NCBI RefSeq assembly: GCF_004348685.1
Contig: NZ_SMKO01000016.1
Span: 1-64,000 of the forward strand
Direction: 5' to 3'
From: Nonomuraea deserti
GTDB lineage: Bacteria; Actinomycetota; Actinomycetes; Streptosporangiales; Streptosporangiaceae
DNA: 64,000 bases
Part shown: piece by piece, positions 46,616 to 57,788 of the stretch
How the letters are laid out: every line of letters begins with the position of its first letter
Position numbering within the stretch: position 1 is the first letter of the stretch
Made by a program: the position numbers and the translations under genes
The notes under the pieces: model-generated
What the model was told of the DNA's origin: nothing
Database searches by the model: none
Seen by the model: only the letters and a program-made list of their open reading frames with translations

Positions 46616-47986
46616 TCACATTCGCTCGAAACCACGGAACATCTCCCAGTCCGTCACCGCCGCGTCGAACGCCGCCAGCTCCACGCGCGCGTTGTTCGCG
46701 TAATGCTCGACGACGTCCTCCCCGAACGCCTCGCGCGCCAGCTCCGACCCCTCGAACAGGGGGAGCGCGTCGCGCAGGGTGTGCGGCACGGTCTCCGCGC
46801 CCGAGTCGTAGGCGTTGCCCTCGAACGCGTCCTCCAGCGGCAGCTCGGCATCGATGCCGTGCAGCCCGGCCGCCACCAGCCCCGCCACCGCCAGGTACGG
46901 GTTCACGTCGCCGCCCGGCACGCGGTTCTCGATCCGCAGTGACAGCCCGTGGCCGACGAGCCTGAGCGCGCAGGTGCGGTTGTCGACGCCCCACTTGATC
47001 GCCGTGGGGGCGAAGCTGCCCGGCATGTAACGCTTGTAGGAGTTGATGTTGGGGGCGTACAGGAGGGTGAGCTCGCGCAGGCAGGCCAGCTGCCCGGCGA
47101 TGAATCGGGCGCCGAGCTGCGAGAGCTTGTACGGCCCCGGTCCGGCCATGACGGGGTCGCCGTCGAGGCTCCTGAGCGAGATGTGGATGTGGCAGGAGTT
47201 ACCCTCGCGCTGGTTCGGCTTGGCCATGAAGGTGATCGACCTGCCCTCCTGGGCGGCGATCTCCTTGGCGCCGTTCTTGTAGATGGCGTGGTTGTCGCAG
47301 GTCCGCAGCGCCTCGGCGTAGCGGAAGGCGATCTCGTGCTGGCCCAGGTTGCACTCGCCCTTGGCGGACTCGACGTAGAGCCCGGCGTCCTCCATGTCCC
47401 GCCTGATCCGCCTGAGCAGGGGCTCGATGCGGGCGGTCCCCAGCAGCGAGTAGTCGACGTTGTAGAGGTTGGCGGGTGACATGTCGCGGTAGCCGCGCTG
47501 CCACGCCTCCTCGTAGGTGTCGTCGTAGACGCAGAACTCCAGTTCGGTGCCGACGTACGCGGCCAGGCCCCGCTCGGAGAGGCGGGCCAGCTGCCTGCGC
47601 AGGATCTGGCGCGGAGAGGGCGGCACGTCGCCGCCGTCCTCCCAGGCCAGGTCGGCCATCAGCAGGGCGGTGCCCTCCTGCCACGGCACCCGGCGCAACG
47701 TCGTCAGATCGGGTTTCATCACGAAGTCGCCGTATCCGCGGTCCCAGGACGACATCGCGTATCCGGCGACGGTGTTCATGTCCACGTCGACCGCGAGCAG
47801 GTAGTTGCACCCCTCGGAGCCGTGGTGCAGCACCTCGTCGAGAAAATAGCGCGCGGACAGCCTCTTGCCCTGCAACCTGCCCTGCATGTCGGCGATCGCG
47901 AGGAGCACGGTGTCGATCCGCCCGGACGCCACCTCGTCGCGCAGCTCGCTGACGGAAAGGTATCCGGTGCTCGCTCCATCGCTCAC
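46616..47986 (-). CDS. Glutamine synthetase family protein (gamma-glutamyl-amine ligase-like)
   Basis: 456 residues from GTG 47986; longer frames run into the regulator. Residues of the GS fold are visible: the D-M-Q-G-R beta-grasp start, E-L-E-F metal ligands, E-C-N-L-G-Q-H-E-I, H-I-H-I-S and the E-N-R-V-P-G-G-D segment. The neighbours (amidohydrolase, ALDH, FadR regulator) point to a GlnA3/GlnA4/PuuA-type enzyme that glutamylates polyamine or ethanolamine rather than ammonia assimilation. The exact amine is undetermined. Confidence 0.88.
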   Translation of the reverse strand: MSDGASTGYLSVSELRDEVASGRIDTVLLAIADMQGRLQGKRLSARYFLDEVLHHGSEGCNYLLAVDVDMNTVAGYAMSSWDRGYGDFVMKPDLTTLRRVPWQEGTALLMADLAWEDGGDVPPSPRQILRRQLARLSERGLAAYVGTELEFCVYDDTYEEAWQRGYRDMSPANLYNVDYSLLGTARIEPLLRRIRRDMEDAGLYVESAKGECNLGQHEIAFRYAEALRTCDNHAIYKNGAKEIAAQEGRSITFMAKPNQREGNSCHIHISLRSLDGDPVMAGPGPYKLSQLGARFIAGQLACLRELTLLYAPNINSYKRYMPGSFAPTAIKWGVDNRTCALRLVGHGLSLRIENRVPGGDVNPYLAVAGLVAAGLHGIDAELPLEDAFEGNAYDSGAETVPHTLRDALPLFEGSELAREAFGEDVVEHYANNARVELAAFDAAVTDWEMFRGFERM

Positions 47987-48033
47987 GCTACGCCGCTCCG
48001 ATCTGCGCTGACACGCTTCCCCGTTGATTGGGC

Positions 48034-48046
48034 TAGTCTTAGACCA
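48034..48046. promoter_or_regulatory. Candidate FadR-type operator
   Basis: TAGTCT-T-AGACCA, an imperfect 6-1-6 palindrome (TGGTCTNAGACCA-like), lies between the divergent GlnA-like and FadR-type genes. GntR/FadR proteins commonly bind such T-G-G-T-C...G-A-C-C-A sites. Confidence 0.5.
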
Positions 48047-48089
48047 TTGATGTGTATGGCGGGATCCCTTGTCAAGACCTGAGGACACG

Positions 48090-48815
48090 TTGGACGAGTC
48101 GGCACGTTTGATGACGGTGCTGCGCCCGGTCCGGGCCGGCAACGCCTTCGAGGAGACCGTGGAACGCCTGCTCCAGGCGATCAAACTCGGCCTGGTCGCG
48201 CCGGGCGACAAGCTTCCCCCCGAGCGCGAGTTGGCCGTCAGGCTCGGCATCAGCAGGGTGACGCTGCGCGAGGCCATCCGCGCGCTGTCCGACGCCGGCT
48301 ACCTCGACGTGCGCAGGGGCCGCTACGGCGGCGCCTTCGTCACGTACGCGCCGCCCGAGCCGGACGCCGGCCACCTGCGCGAGGCCGTCAAGGAGATGGG
48401 CATGGCCGACCTGTCGGACGCCCTCACGTTCCGCCTCGCGGTCGAGTGCGGGGCGGCCCAGGTGCTGGCGATGTCCCGGCCGGCGGAGGAGCAGCGGGCG
48501 GTGCTCGTCCGCCGGCTCGCCGACGTGAACGAGGCCGGCCTCGACGACTACCGCCGGCTCGACACCGCCTTCCACCTGTCGATCGCCGAGCTGACAGGCT
48601 CATCCCTGCTCGCCACGACCTGCGCCGACGCCCGCTCGCGGGTCAGCGACCTGCTCAACGCCATTCCCATGCTCCAGGTCAACCTCGACCATGCCGCCGT
48701 GCAGCACCAGGCCATCGTCGACGCCATCCTGGCGGGCGAACCCGACGCCGCCCGGCAGGCGGTGGCCGAGCACCTGGAGGGCACGGCGGCCCTCCTGCGC
48801 GCGTTCCTGGCCTGA
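48090..48815 (+). CDS. FadR/GntR family transcriptional regulator
   Basis: 241 residues from TTG 48090, favoured because GAGG lies five bases upstream; ATG 48111 is an alternative. GntR winged helix (K-L-P-P-E-R-E-L-A ... G-I-S-R-V-T-L-R-E-A-I-R-A-L) and a C-terminal all-helical FCD ligand domain with F-H and H-Q-A-I-V-D-A-I metal-site segments. Divergent from the glutamylation cluster, which it probably represses until substrate binds. Confidence 0.92.
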   Translation: MDESARLMTVLRPVRAGNAFEETVERLLQAIKLGLVAPGDKLPPERELAVRLGISRVTLREAIRALSDAGYLDVRRGRYGGAFVTYAPPEPDAGHLREAVKEMGMADLSDALTFRLAVECGAAQVLAMSRPAEEQRAVLVRRLADVNEAGLDDYRRLDTAFHLSIAELTGSSLLATTCADARSRVSDLLNAIPMLQVNLDHAAVQHQAIVDAILAGEPDAARQAVAEHLEGTAALLRAFLA

Positions 48816-48875
48816 GGATCGCTGCCGGTTACGCGCATATGGGGCTCGCGGGCTCGTAGCATCAGTTCCAGCATC

Positions 48876-49631
48876 ATGGGGAACTGGTTCCAGCACACCA
48901 TCGTCGCCACAGGACGGCTGCCGCTGTTCTGTTACTTCGTGGCGCTCATCGTCGCCTTCATCGCCACGCGCATCAACGTGCGCCTGATCAGGGCGAAGAT
49001 CGGCTGGTTCCGCAACGTGAGCGTGGGCGAGATGCACATCCACCACGTCGTGTTCGGCGTCGTGCTGATGATGGTCGGCGGGGTCGCCGGCTTCATCGTC
49101 TCGCCCGGGTCACAGGTGGGCACGGCGGCCGCGGCGTGCGTGTTCGGCATCGGATCGGCGCTGGTGCTGGACGAGTTCGCGCTGATCCTGCACCTGCACG
49201 ACGTCTACTGGGAAGAGGAGGGGCGCACCTCGGTGGACGCCGTCTTCATCGCGGTCGCCGTCACCGGCCTGCTCCTCATGGGGCTGCGCCCGCTCACCTG
49301 GGACTACGGCACCCTGCTCAACCCGGCCGTGCTCATCATCGCCAACCTGGCGCTGGCCGTCGTCACCCTGCTCAAGGGCAAGATCTGGACCGGGATGGCA
49401 GGGCTGTTCGTCCCGCCCATGCTGCTGGTGGGCGCGCTGCGCCTGGCGCGGCCGGGCTCGCCCTGGGCCCATTGGTTCTTCACCAAGCAGTCACCGCGCA
49501 AGATGGCCAAGGCGATCCACCGGGAGGAACGCTGGCGGCGGCCGGTGATCCGGGTCAAGATCGCCTTCCAGGAGTTCCTCTCAGGGCGGCACGATCTGCC
49601 GTCCACGCGGCGCGGGCGTCGGCATACTTGA
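48876..49631 (+). CDS. Actinobacterial integral membrane protein
   Basis: 251 residues with about six transmembrane helices. A basic loop (R-I-N-V-R-L-I-R-A-K) after TM1, then a conserved-looking histidine motif M-H-I-H-H at the start of TM2. D-E-F-A-L-I-L-H-L-H-D-V-Y-W follows TM3, suggesting a metal or proton site within the membrane. The C-terminal about 60 residues are basic and cytoplasmic. No function known to me. Confidence 0.78.
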   Translation: MGNWFQHTIVATGRLPLFCYFVALIVAFIATRINVRLIRAKIGWFRNVSVGEMHIHHVVFGVVLMMVGGVAGFIVSPGSQVGTAAAACVFGIGSALVLDEFALILHLHDVYWEEEGRTSVDAVFIAVAVTGLLLMGLRPLTWDYGTLLNPAVLIIANLALAVVTLLKGKIWTGMAGLFVPPMLLVGALRLARPGSPWAHWFFTKQSPRKMAKAIHREERWRRPVIRVKIAFQEFLSGRHDLPSTRRGRRHT

Positions 49632-49634
49632 GAC

Positions 49635-50173
49635 ATGGCGCCTCCTTCTCTGTTCGAAGGGCCGGGGGAGAAGGTGCAGCAGCGTCTGCTGCATGCTGTG
49701 CTGCCCGTGTGCGACCGTTACGGCCTCGTGCTCCCACGCGATGAGGGCGCACGGGTTCACCGGTCGCCCGAGCGGAAACCTCGACTTCGCCACGGCCGCG
49801 GAGCTGCCCCTGCCCCTCGTGGTCGAAGGCGTCCTCGGAGCGTTCCAGGAGGCCGGGCTGCACGCGTCGATGATCGAGGTGACACCGCGTACGGGGCGGT
49901 TGACGGTCGAGGCCGCCGGCGAGAGCCGCCCGTTCGGCCTGTTGCGCGAGGCGCTCGGCGTCGGCCGGTCGCCTGCGGGATGGTGCGGGTGCTGAGCGTG
50001 GAAGACGCGTCGAGCTCATCGCGGACGACGAGTTGGAGGCCTACGGGGTGGATCCGCGCCGGATCGGGGAGATTCGGCGGTTCGCGCATGCGTGGGTGGA
50101 GGACATCAGGCTGCGGCGGGTCGACGACGGTGACGCCGATGTGGACGATCCCGATTTGCCGGACATCGACTGA
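49635..50173 (+). pseudogene. Decayed AbiEii-like nucleotidyltransferase
   Basis: Three pieces lie in different frames. Frame 1 begins at ATG 49635 and ends in C-D-R-Y-G-L-V-L. Frame 2 resumes near 49753 with M-R-A-H-G-F-T-G-R-P-S-G-N-L-D-F-A-T and runs to about 49960. The C-terminal piece (about 50010-50173) ends D-L-P-D-I-D-stop. The segment between G-L-V-L and M-R-A-H, normally A-G-G-Y-A, is missing through an about 8-base deletion, so the catalytic Gly-Gly is lost. The middle of the protein is also reduced. No AbiEi-like antitoxin is adjacent. Confidence 0.75.
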
Positions 50174-50311
50174 TTTTCTGCCATAAAGCGCCCGCAAGGT
50201 CACAAGGTCGTCCCTGGGTCCACGCCGCCGGAGGGATGACACCACGAGGCGGCCACCGAGCGTAGGGCCAGGCCCGCTCCCCGGATGTCGTCTCCTCCTC
50301 ACGAAGGAGGT

Positions 50312-50354
50312 GTCAACCAAAGTTGACATACTCAGGTCGTCAATTTAGGTTGAC
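50312..50354 (+). promoter_or_regulatory. Promoter with two operator palindromes
   Basis: GTCAAC-CAAA-GTTGAC (50312-50327, perfect) and GTCAAT-TTAG-GTTGAC (50339-50354, one mismatch) are spaced 27 bases centre to centre. A promoter fits between them: -35 TTGACA (50323-50328), 17-base spacer, -10 TAGGTT (50346-50351). The palindromes overlap both promoter boxes, so a repressor (MarR/TetR type) would shut the ABC exporter gene off. Confidence 0.65.
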
Positions 50355-50428
50355 CCTGGCGGATCGGTGCCGATCGAGGCTTCCCGTTCGTTGGAGCGAA
50401 GTCGAGAAATGTCGTGAAAGGGGTTGCG

Positions 50429-52141
50429 GTGGTCAAGGAGTTGCTCGCCTACGTACGCCCGCACAGAAAGGTCCTGTTCCTGGGCGGGCTGCTGGGCCTG
50501 ATCGGCTCGGTGGCGGGTCTGGCGATGCCGTTGCTGGCCAAGTACGTCGTCGACGCGTTCGGCCAGAACACGTCGATGGCCGGGCCGCTGTTAGGGCTCA
50601 CCGCCGCGGTGCTGGTGGGCGCCGTCGTGTCGGCCGGTGGCAGTTACCTGATGGAGCGCACGGGCGAGGGCATCGTGCTCGGCGCCAGGCGCGGGCTCGT
50701 GGACCGGATGTTGCGCCTCAAGGTCGCCGACGTCGACCGGCTCAAGCCCGGCGACCTGATGTCGCGGGTGACCGGCGACACGACGCTGCTGCGCGCCGTG
50801 CTGACCAACGGCATCGTCGAGTCGGTGAGCGCGGCGTTCATGCTGGTCGGGGCCATCGTCATGATGGCGGCCATGGACGGCGTGCTGCTGCTGATCACGC
50901 TGCTCGTGGTGGTGGTGATCGGCGGGCTGGTCGCGCTCATCATGCCGAAGATCCAGCGGGCCCAGACGCACGCCCAGGAGGCCGTGGGCGAGATGGGGGC
51001 CGTGCTGGACCGGGCGCTGCAGGCGTACAGGACGGTGAAGGCGAGCGGCGCGGAGGAGCGGGAGATCGCCGAGGTGGGCGAGGCGGCGGTGCGCGCCCGT
51101 GACAGGGGCCTGCAGGTCGCCGGGTGGACGTCGCTCGCGGGCGTGGCGACGTGGATGGCGGTGCAGATCGCGTTCCTGTGCGTGCTGGGCGTCGGCGGGT
51201 CGAGGGTGGCCTCCGGCACGCTCGAGGTGTCGTCGCTGATCGCGTTCCTGCTCTACCTGTTCTACCTCGTGCCGCCGATCGGGCAGCTGGTCCAGGGCGG
51301 TGTGCAGCTCCAGCAGGGCCTGGCCGCGCTCAAACGGATCAAGGAGATCGAGGAGCTGCCGGCGGAGCCGACCGAGCCGGTCCGCGTCGCCCGGGGCAGC
51401 GTGGAGCCGGTCGGGGTGACGTTCGAGGACGTGGTGTTCCGGTACGGCGAAGACCGGCCGATCGTGCACGACGGGGTCACCTTCGAGGTGCCGCCCGGCG
51501 GGCTGACCGCGCTGGTGGGGCCGTCGGGGGCGGGGAAATCGACGGTGTTCGCCCTGCTCGAACGTTTCTACGACCACCAGGGCGGCACGATCAGGATCGG
51601 CGGCCGCGACATCCGCGACTGGCCGCTGGGCGAGCTGCGGGCCGCGCTCGGCTACGTCGAGCAGGACGCCCCCGTGCTGGCCGGCACGTTGCGGGAGAAC
51701 CTGCTCTTCGCCGCCAGGGATGCCACCGACGAGGAGCTGCACCGCGCGATCGCCCGCACCCGGCTCGACGACCTGGTGGCCAGGCTGCCCGAAGGGCTGG
51801 AGACGGCGGTCGGGCACCGCGGCGTGCTGCTGTCCGGCGGCGAGCGGCAGCGCGTCGCCATCGCCAGGGCGCTGCTGCGCAAGCCCCGGCTGCTGCTGCT
51901 CGACGAGGCCACCTCGCAGCTCGACGCGGTCAACGAGCTGCGGCTGCGCGAGGTCATCGCCGAGGTGGCCGCGGAGACCACGGTGCTGGTCATCGCGCAC
52001 CGCCTGTCCACCGTGACCAACGCCGACCGGATCGTGGTCATGGAGGGCGGGGGCGTACGCGCGGTCGGCACGCACGACGAGCTGGTCGGCCTGGATGACC
52101 TCTATCGCGAGCTGGCCGCCACCCAGTTCCTGGTGAGCTAG
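50429..52141 (+). CDS. ABC exporter, fused permease-ATPase
   Basis: 570 residues from GTG 50429 (GAAAGGGG five bases upstream). Six transmembrane helices in residues 15-300, then the ATPase: Walker A G-P-S-G-A-G-K-S-T, signature L-S-G-G-E-R-Q-R, Walker B L-L-L-L-D-E-A-T-S. A type IV half-transporter (MsbA/LmrA-like) that would work as a homodimer. Probable efflux of drugs, lipids or peptides. Its regulator is not adjacent. Confidence 0.93.
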   Translation: MVKELLAYVRPHRKVLFLGGLLGLIGSVAGLAMPLLAKYVVDAFGQNTSMAGPLLGLTAAVLVGAVVSAGGSYLMERTGEGIVLGARRGLVDRMLRLKVADVDRLKPGDLMSRVTGDTTLLRAVLTNGIVESVSAAFMLVGAIVMMAAMDGVLLLITLLVVVVIGGLVALIMPKIQRAQTHAQEAVGEMGAVLDRALQAYRTVKASGAEEREIAEVGEAAVRARDRGLQVAGWTSLAGVATWMAVQIAFLCVLGVGGSRVASGTLEVSSLIAFLLYLFYLVPPIGQLVQGGVQLQQGLAALKRIKEIEELPAEPTEPVRVARGSVEPVGVTFEDVVFRYGEDRPIVHDGVTFEVPPGGLTALVGPSGAGKSTVFALLERFYDHQGGTIRIGGRDIRDWPLGELRAALGYVEQDAPVLAGTLRENLLFAARDATDEELHRAIARTRLDDLVARLPEGLETAVGHRGVLLSGGERQRVAIARALLRKPRLLLLDEATSQLDAVNELRLREVIAEVAAETTVLVIAHRLSTVTNADRIVVMEGGGVRAVGTHDELVGLDDLYRELAATQFLVS

Positions 52142-52167
52142 CCGATGTAGTCTGCGGGTGACATTGA

Positions 52168-52183
52168 TGAATGCTCTCATTCA
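52168..52183 (+). promoter_or_regulatory. Candidate hut operator, copy 1
   Basis: TGAATG-CTCT-CATTCA, a perfect 6-4-6 palindrome directly upstream of the hutU ribosome-binding site. The same TGAATG-N4-CATTCA pattern occurs at 58461-58476 before the second hut gene group. Confidence 0.65.
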
Positions 52184-52194
52184 GGAGGGTCACC

Positions 52195-53844
<1,650 letters not shown>

Positions 53845-53854
53845 GTGACTCCTG

Positions 53855-53905
53855 ATGCCGATGTGGGATGAGAACGCCAGGTTCACGGCGTTGGAGGAGG
53901 CGTGA
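53855..53905 (+). CDS. 16-residue ORF coupled to the RpiR gene
   Basis: ATG 53855 to TGA 53905 encodes MPMWDENARFTALEEA. Nearly all third positions are G/C, and its stop overlaps the next GTG (GTGA). It may couple hutU translation to the regulator or be a remnant of a longer gene. The start lacks a strong ribosome-binding site. Confidence 0.25.
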   Translation: MPMWDENARFTALEEA

Positions 53906-54747
53906 CGGGCGCATATCACAGCGGGCTGGACAGGTTGCTCGACGGTCGCAGGCTCTCACCGGTGCAGCGGAGGATCGCGCACTATCTGTCGGAACACCTG
54001 GAGGAGGCCATTTTCCTGTCGAGCGTGGAGCTGGCCGAACGGGCCGGGGTGAGCCAGCCGTCCGTGACCAGGTTCGCGATGGTGCTCGACTTCGCCGGCT
54101 ATCCGGAGCTGCGGCAGGCGCTGCGCCCGCTGGTGCTGGGCGGGCCGCCGGAGGGCCGGCAGGAGAGCCTCATCAAGGGAGCCATCGACCGCGAGATCAG
54201 AAACCTGACCTCGGTGCGCGACCGGCTGCCGTCGCTCCCGCTGAAGGAGCTGGGCGAGTGCCTGGCCGCCGCCGAGCCGCTCCCGGTGCTGGGCCTGCGC
54301 GTGTCGGCGGGGCTGGCCACCACGTTCGCCTACTACGGCCGGCGCGTCCACCCGGACGTGCGCCTGCTCACGCACGGCGGCTCGGAGCTGATCGACGGCC
54401 TGCACGCCGCCCGCCGCGCCGGTGCGGAGTGGCTGGTGGCCGTGGTGCTGCCGCGCTACCCGGTGGAGGCGATGGACGCCCTGGAGTACGCGGACAAGCT
54501 CGGCTACCGGGTGGCCGCGATCTGCGACCGGGCCGACTTCCCCGCCGAGGTGGTGCTGGACGCACCGGTCGGCGACCGGCTGGTGTTCGACTCCCACGCG
54601 GCGCCGCTCGCCCTGGCCATGGCCCTGGTGGAGGCCATGGCCGACGCGGCGCCGCTGCGCACCCAGGCGCGGCTGGAGGAGTACGAGCGGATGACGGACG
54701 AGACCGGCACGTTCCTCACCGGCGATCTGCCCTGGCGATCGCCATGA
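53902..54747 (+). CDS. MurR/RpiR family transcriptional regulator
   Basis: 281 residues from GTG 53902, GGAGGAGG just upstream. The N-terminal about 75 residues form an RpiR helix-turn-helix (S-S-V-E-L-A-E-R-A-G-V-S-Q-P-S-V-T-R-F). The C-terminal part (about 110-250) is an SIS domain with the G-L-R-V-S-A-G strand and a D-x-L-G-Y-R pattern. It follows hutU and is the best local candidate for the protein that reads the TGAATG-N4-CATTCA sites. Its ligand is unknown; SIS domains often bind phospho-sugars. Confidence 0.9.
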   Translation: MTGAYHSGLDRLLDGRRLSPVQRRIAHYLSEHLEEAIFLSSVELAERAGVSQPSVTRFAMVLDFAGYPELRQALRPLVLGGPPEGRQESLIKGAIDREIRNLTSVRDRLPSLPLKELGECLAAAEPLPVLGLRVSAGLATTFAYYGRRVHPDVRLLTHGGSELIDGLHAARRAGAEWLVAVVLPRYPVEAMDALEYADKLGYRVAAICDRADFPAEVVLDAPVGDRLVFDSHAAPLALAMALVEAMADAAPLRTQARLEEYERMTDETGTFLTGDLPWRSP

Positions 54748-54781
54748 CCTGATCGAAGGTCCGAGTGCCGGCCCGTGCCGA

Positions 54782-55660
54782 TCACGCGAAGACGACGGCG
54801 TCCCGGGCGGACCGGAGCCCGTACACCCTCTCGTTGCTGTAGATGGCCAGGCGCTTGCCGTCCCAGAGCGCGCTGGTGCCGAAGTGCCTGAAGCTGGAGG
54901 TGCCGGTCAGATCGTGCAGGGACGTGGTCGAGCTGGAGGGCAAGGCCATGAGCGGGGTGTCCTTGCCGGTGGCGGGGTCGATGGCGACCACCAGCCCCGG
55001 CACGCCCGCCCATGGTTGGTGCCTGCGGCCTCTTTTCATCCGGGGAAGGGCTTCCTGGTAGGCGATGATCTTCCCGTCGACGACCGTGATCACGCCGAGC
55101 GTCCGCGCGGGCAGTGACGCAGGCTCGGGGCGGCCTGGTCGCAGGGCGAGGTGTCGCCGATGGTTCCCTCCCACACCGTGACGTGCTCGCCGGACTCCCG
55201 ATCGACCTTCCAGACCTCCGCGTCGCGACTCCTCCCACCATGGGTGATCATGACGACGAGCGGATCGGCGGAGAGCACCTGCGCGATCTCGGCCCCCGCC
55301 TGCGGTGACGACCACCGCCACACACTCTCGCCCGCCTCGTCGAACGCCGCCGGACGGCAAGGGGTACTCCCAGGCGATCGTGCCCGTGGCGATCTCTGAG
55401 GAGACGACCTTGCCCGCCTTCCTGTGCACGAAATGCGTCCGCGTGAACCAGGCCGCTCCCTGGTGCGCCATCACGGCATACGGGCCCGGATCGGGGGTCG
55501 TGCGCACCTTGACGTCGGCGATGCCCAGCTTCTCCGCAGCCGCCGACCACGCCCGGTAACCGCCGGTCCCTTCGGGAACGACGTCGAACCGCACATACAT
55601 GACGCCGGCGACGACCAGGACGATCCCGAGCAGGGAGACGGCGACGACGGGGCCTGTCAT
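54782..55660 (-). pseudogene. PQQ-like beta-propeller membrane protein, two frameshifts
   Basis: The open frame has an N-terminal transmembrane helix (M-T-G-P-V-V-A-V...) and repeat-like blades (G-T-I-A-W-E-Y-P-L; V-V-D-G-K-I-I-A-Y; A-I-D-P-A-T-G-K-D). Between about 55351 and 55100 the frame translates to an Arg/Gly-rich string, while the +1 frame there reads as good protein (F-D-E-A-G-E-S-V-W-R-W ... L-V-V-M-I-T-H-G). So an insertion near 55350 and a compensating change near 55100-55140 are likely. The original gene encoded about 290 residues. Function unknown. Confidence 0.6.
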
Positions 55661-55824
55661 GCGATGGCGTCAGCGTGTCGGAGGCTGACGGTACGGCTGC
55701 CCCCCACGGCTGCCGGTGAGGCCCGTGCGGCGGAGCGTGGTTCATGGAGCTCCTCGTGCGATCGACACCCCGGCAAACTATGTCCCGCTGGTATGCCGGC
55801 GGTATGTCGGCCCGCTGGGGGCGT

Positions 55825-56570
55825 CTAACCGGCGATCCTCCGTAGCGAGCGCATCGACCAGATCGTGGTGAGCACCGCCAGCACGACGAACAGCCCGAAC
55901 GCGACCGGGATCGACGAGTCGGACAGCCGCCCGGCGAACAACGCCCGCCCGGCCTCGACCGCGTGATAGAGCGGGTTGATCGGGGCCAGCGTCTTCATCC
56001 AGTCGGGCGCGAACGAGATCGGCACGAACAACCCGGCCAGCAACATGATCGGCAACATGAACAGGTTGAGCGTCTGCGACATGCCGTTCTCGTCGCGCAC
56101 GGTCAGCGCCAGCCCCTGCGACAATCCCGAGGCGAACAACCCGGTGGCCGCCATGAGCAGCAGCACCAGCACCAGCTCGACGGCCCCGATGCGCACGCCC
56201 ATCGCGATCGCCACGACCAGCACCAGGATCGCCTGGCACACCAGCACGACCATGTCCTTCGCCACCCGCCCGAGCACGATGGCCGGCCGCCACGCGGGAC
56301 TGACGGCGTAGCGCTCGAGCGAGCCGTTGCGCAGCTCGGCGATCAGGCCGAACCCGGAGAACAACGAACCGAAGACCGCGATCATCATCATCGACGCCGG
56401 CGTGAACACGCGCAGCGCGTCGACGGTCGTGCCGCCCGGCGTCATGGTCTTGAGCAGCGGCGCGAACATCAGCAGGTAGAGCACCGGCTGCATGATGCCG
56501 AACAGCGGCCAGACGGGATTGCTGAACGACTTCTTCAACTCGTAGCCGGTGAACAGGACGGTGTGGCGGA

Positions 56571-56574
<4 letters not shown>
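55825..56574 (-). CDS. ABC-2 type permease (DrrB-like)
   Basis: 249 residues, six transmembrane helices, ABC-2 membrane domain with the Y-H-A-V-E-A-G-R-A-L-F segment near the C-terminus. Start ATG 56574 overlaps the ATPase stop (ATGA). With the ATPase it forms a DrrAB-type exporter, a class often giving resistance to antibiotics such as daunorubicin. The substrate is unknown. Confidence 0.92.
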
Positions 56575-57524
<950 letters not shown>

Positions 57525-57788
57525 GGGGGGTTCCCGCTCCTTACAGGGCGACGCGTCCGCCTCGGGCCTGCCCCCGACCCGGTCGGGCAGGGCTCGCTGC
57601 ATGGCTCTGGCCAGGCGGAGTTCTCGCCCACGTGCCGGGGGCGCCGTGGCGTCTTCTCGGGCGCCGGAAACGTGTCCGAAGGTCTCCACGCTCATCGTGA
57701 GCTGACGCATCCTGCCATACAAGGCGGCCGGAATCTCCCCCTTTTCCGGCCGTCCATGGATCTCGGTGGGCGTCAATAAGCTGAGCCC

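Noticed and set aside
50323..51102. 259-codon plus-strand frame starting at the ABC exporter promoter
   Set aside because: Starts within the promoter palindrome and translates to Arg/Gly/Ala-rich sequence in the wrong frame of the exporter.
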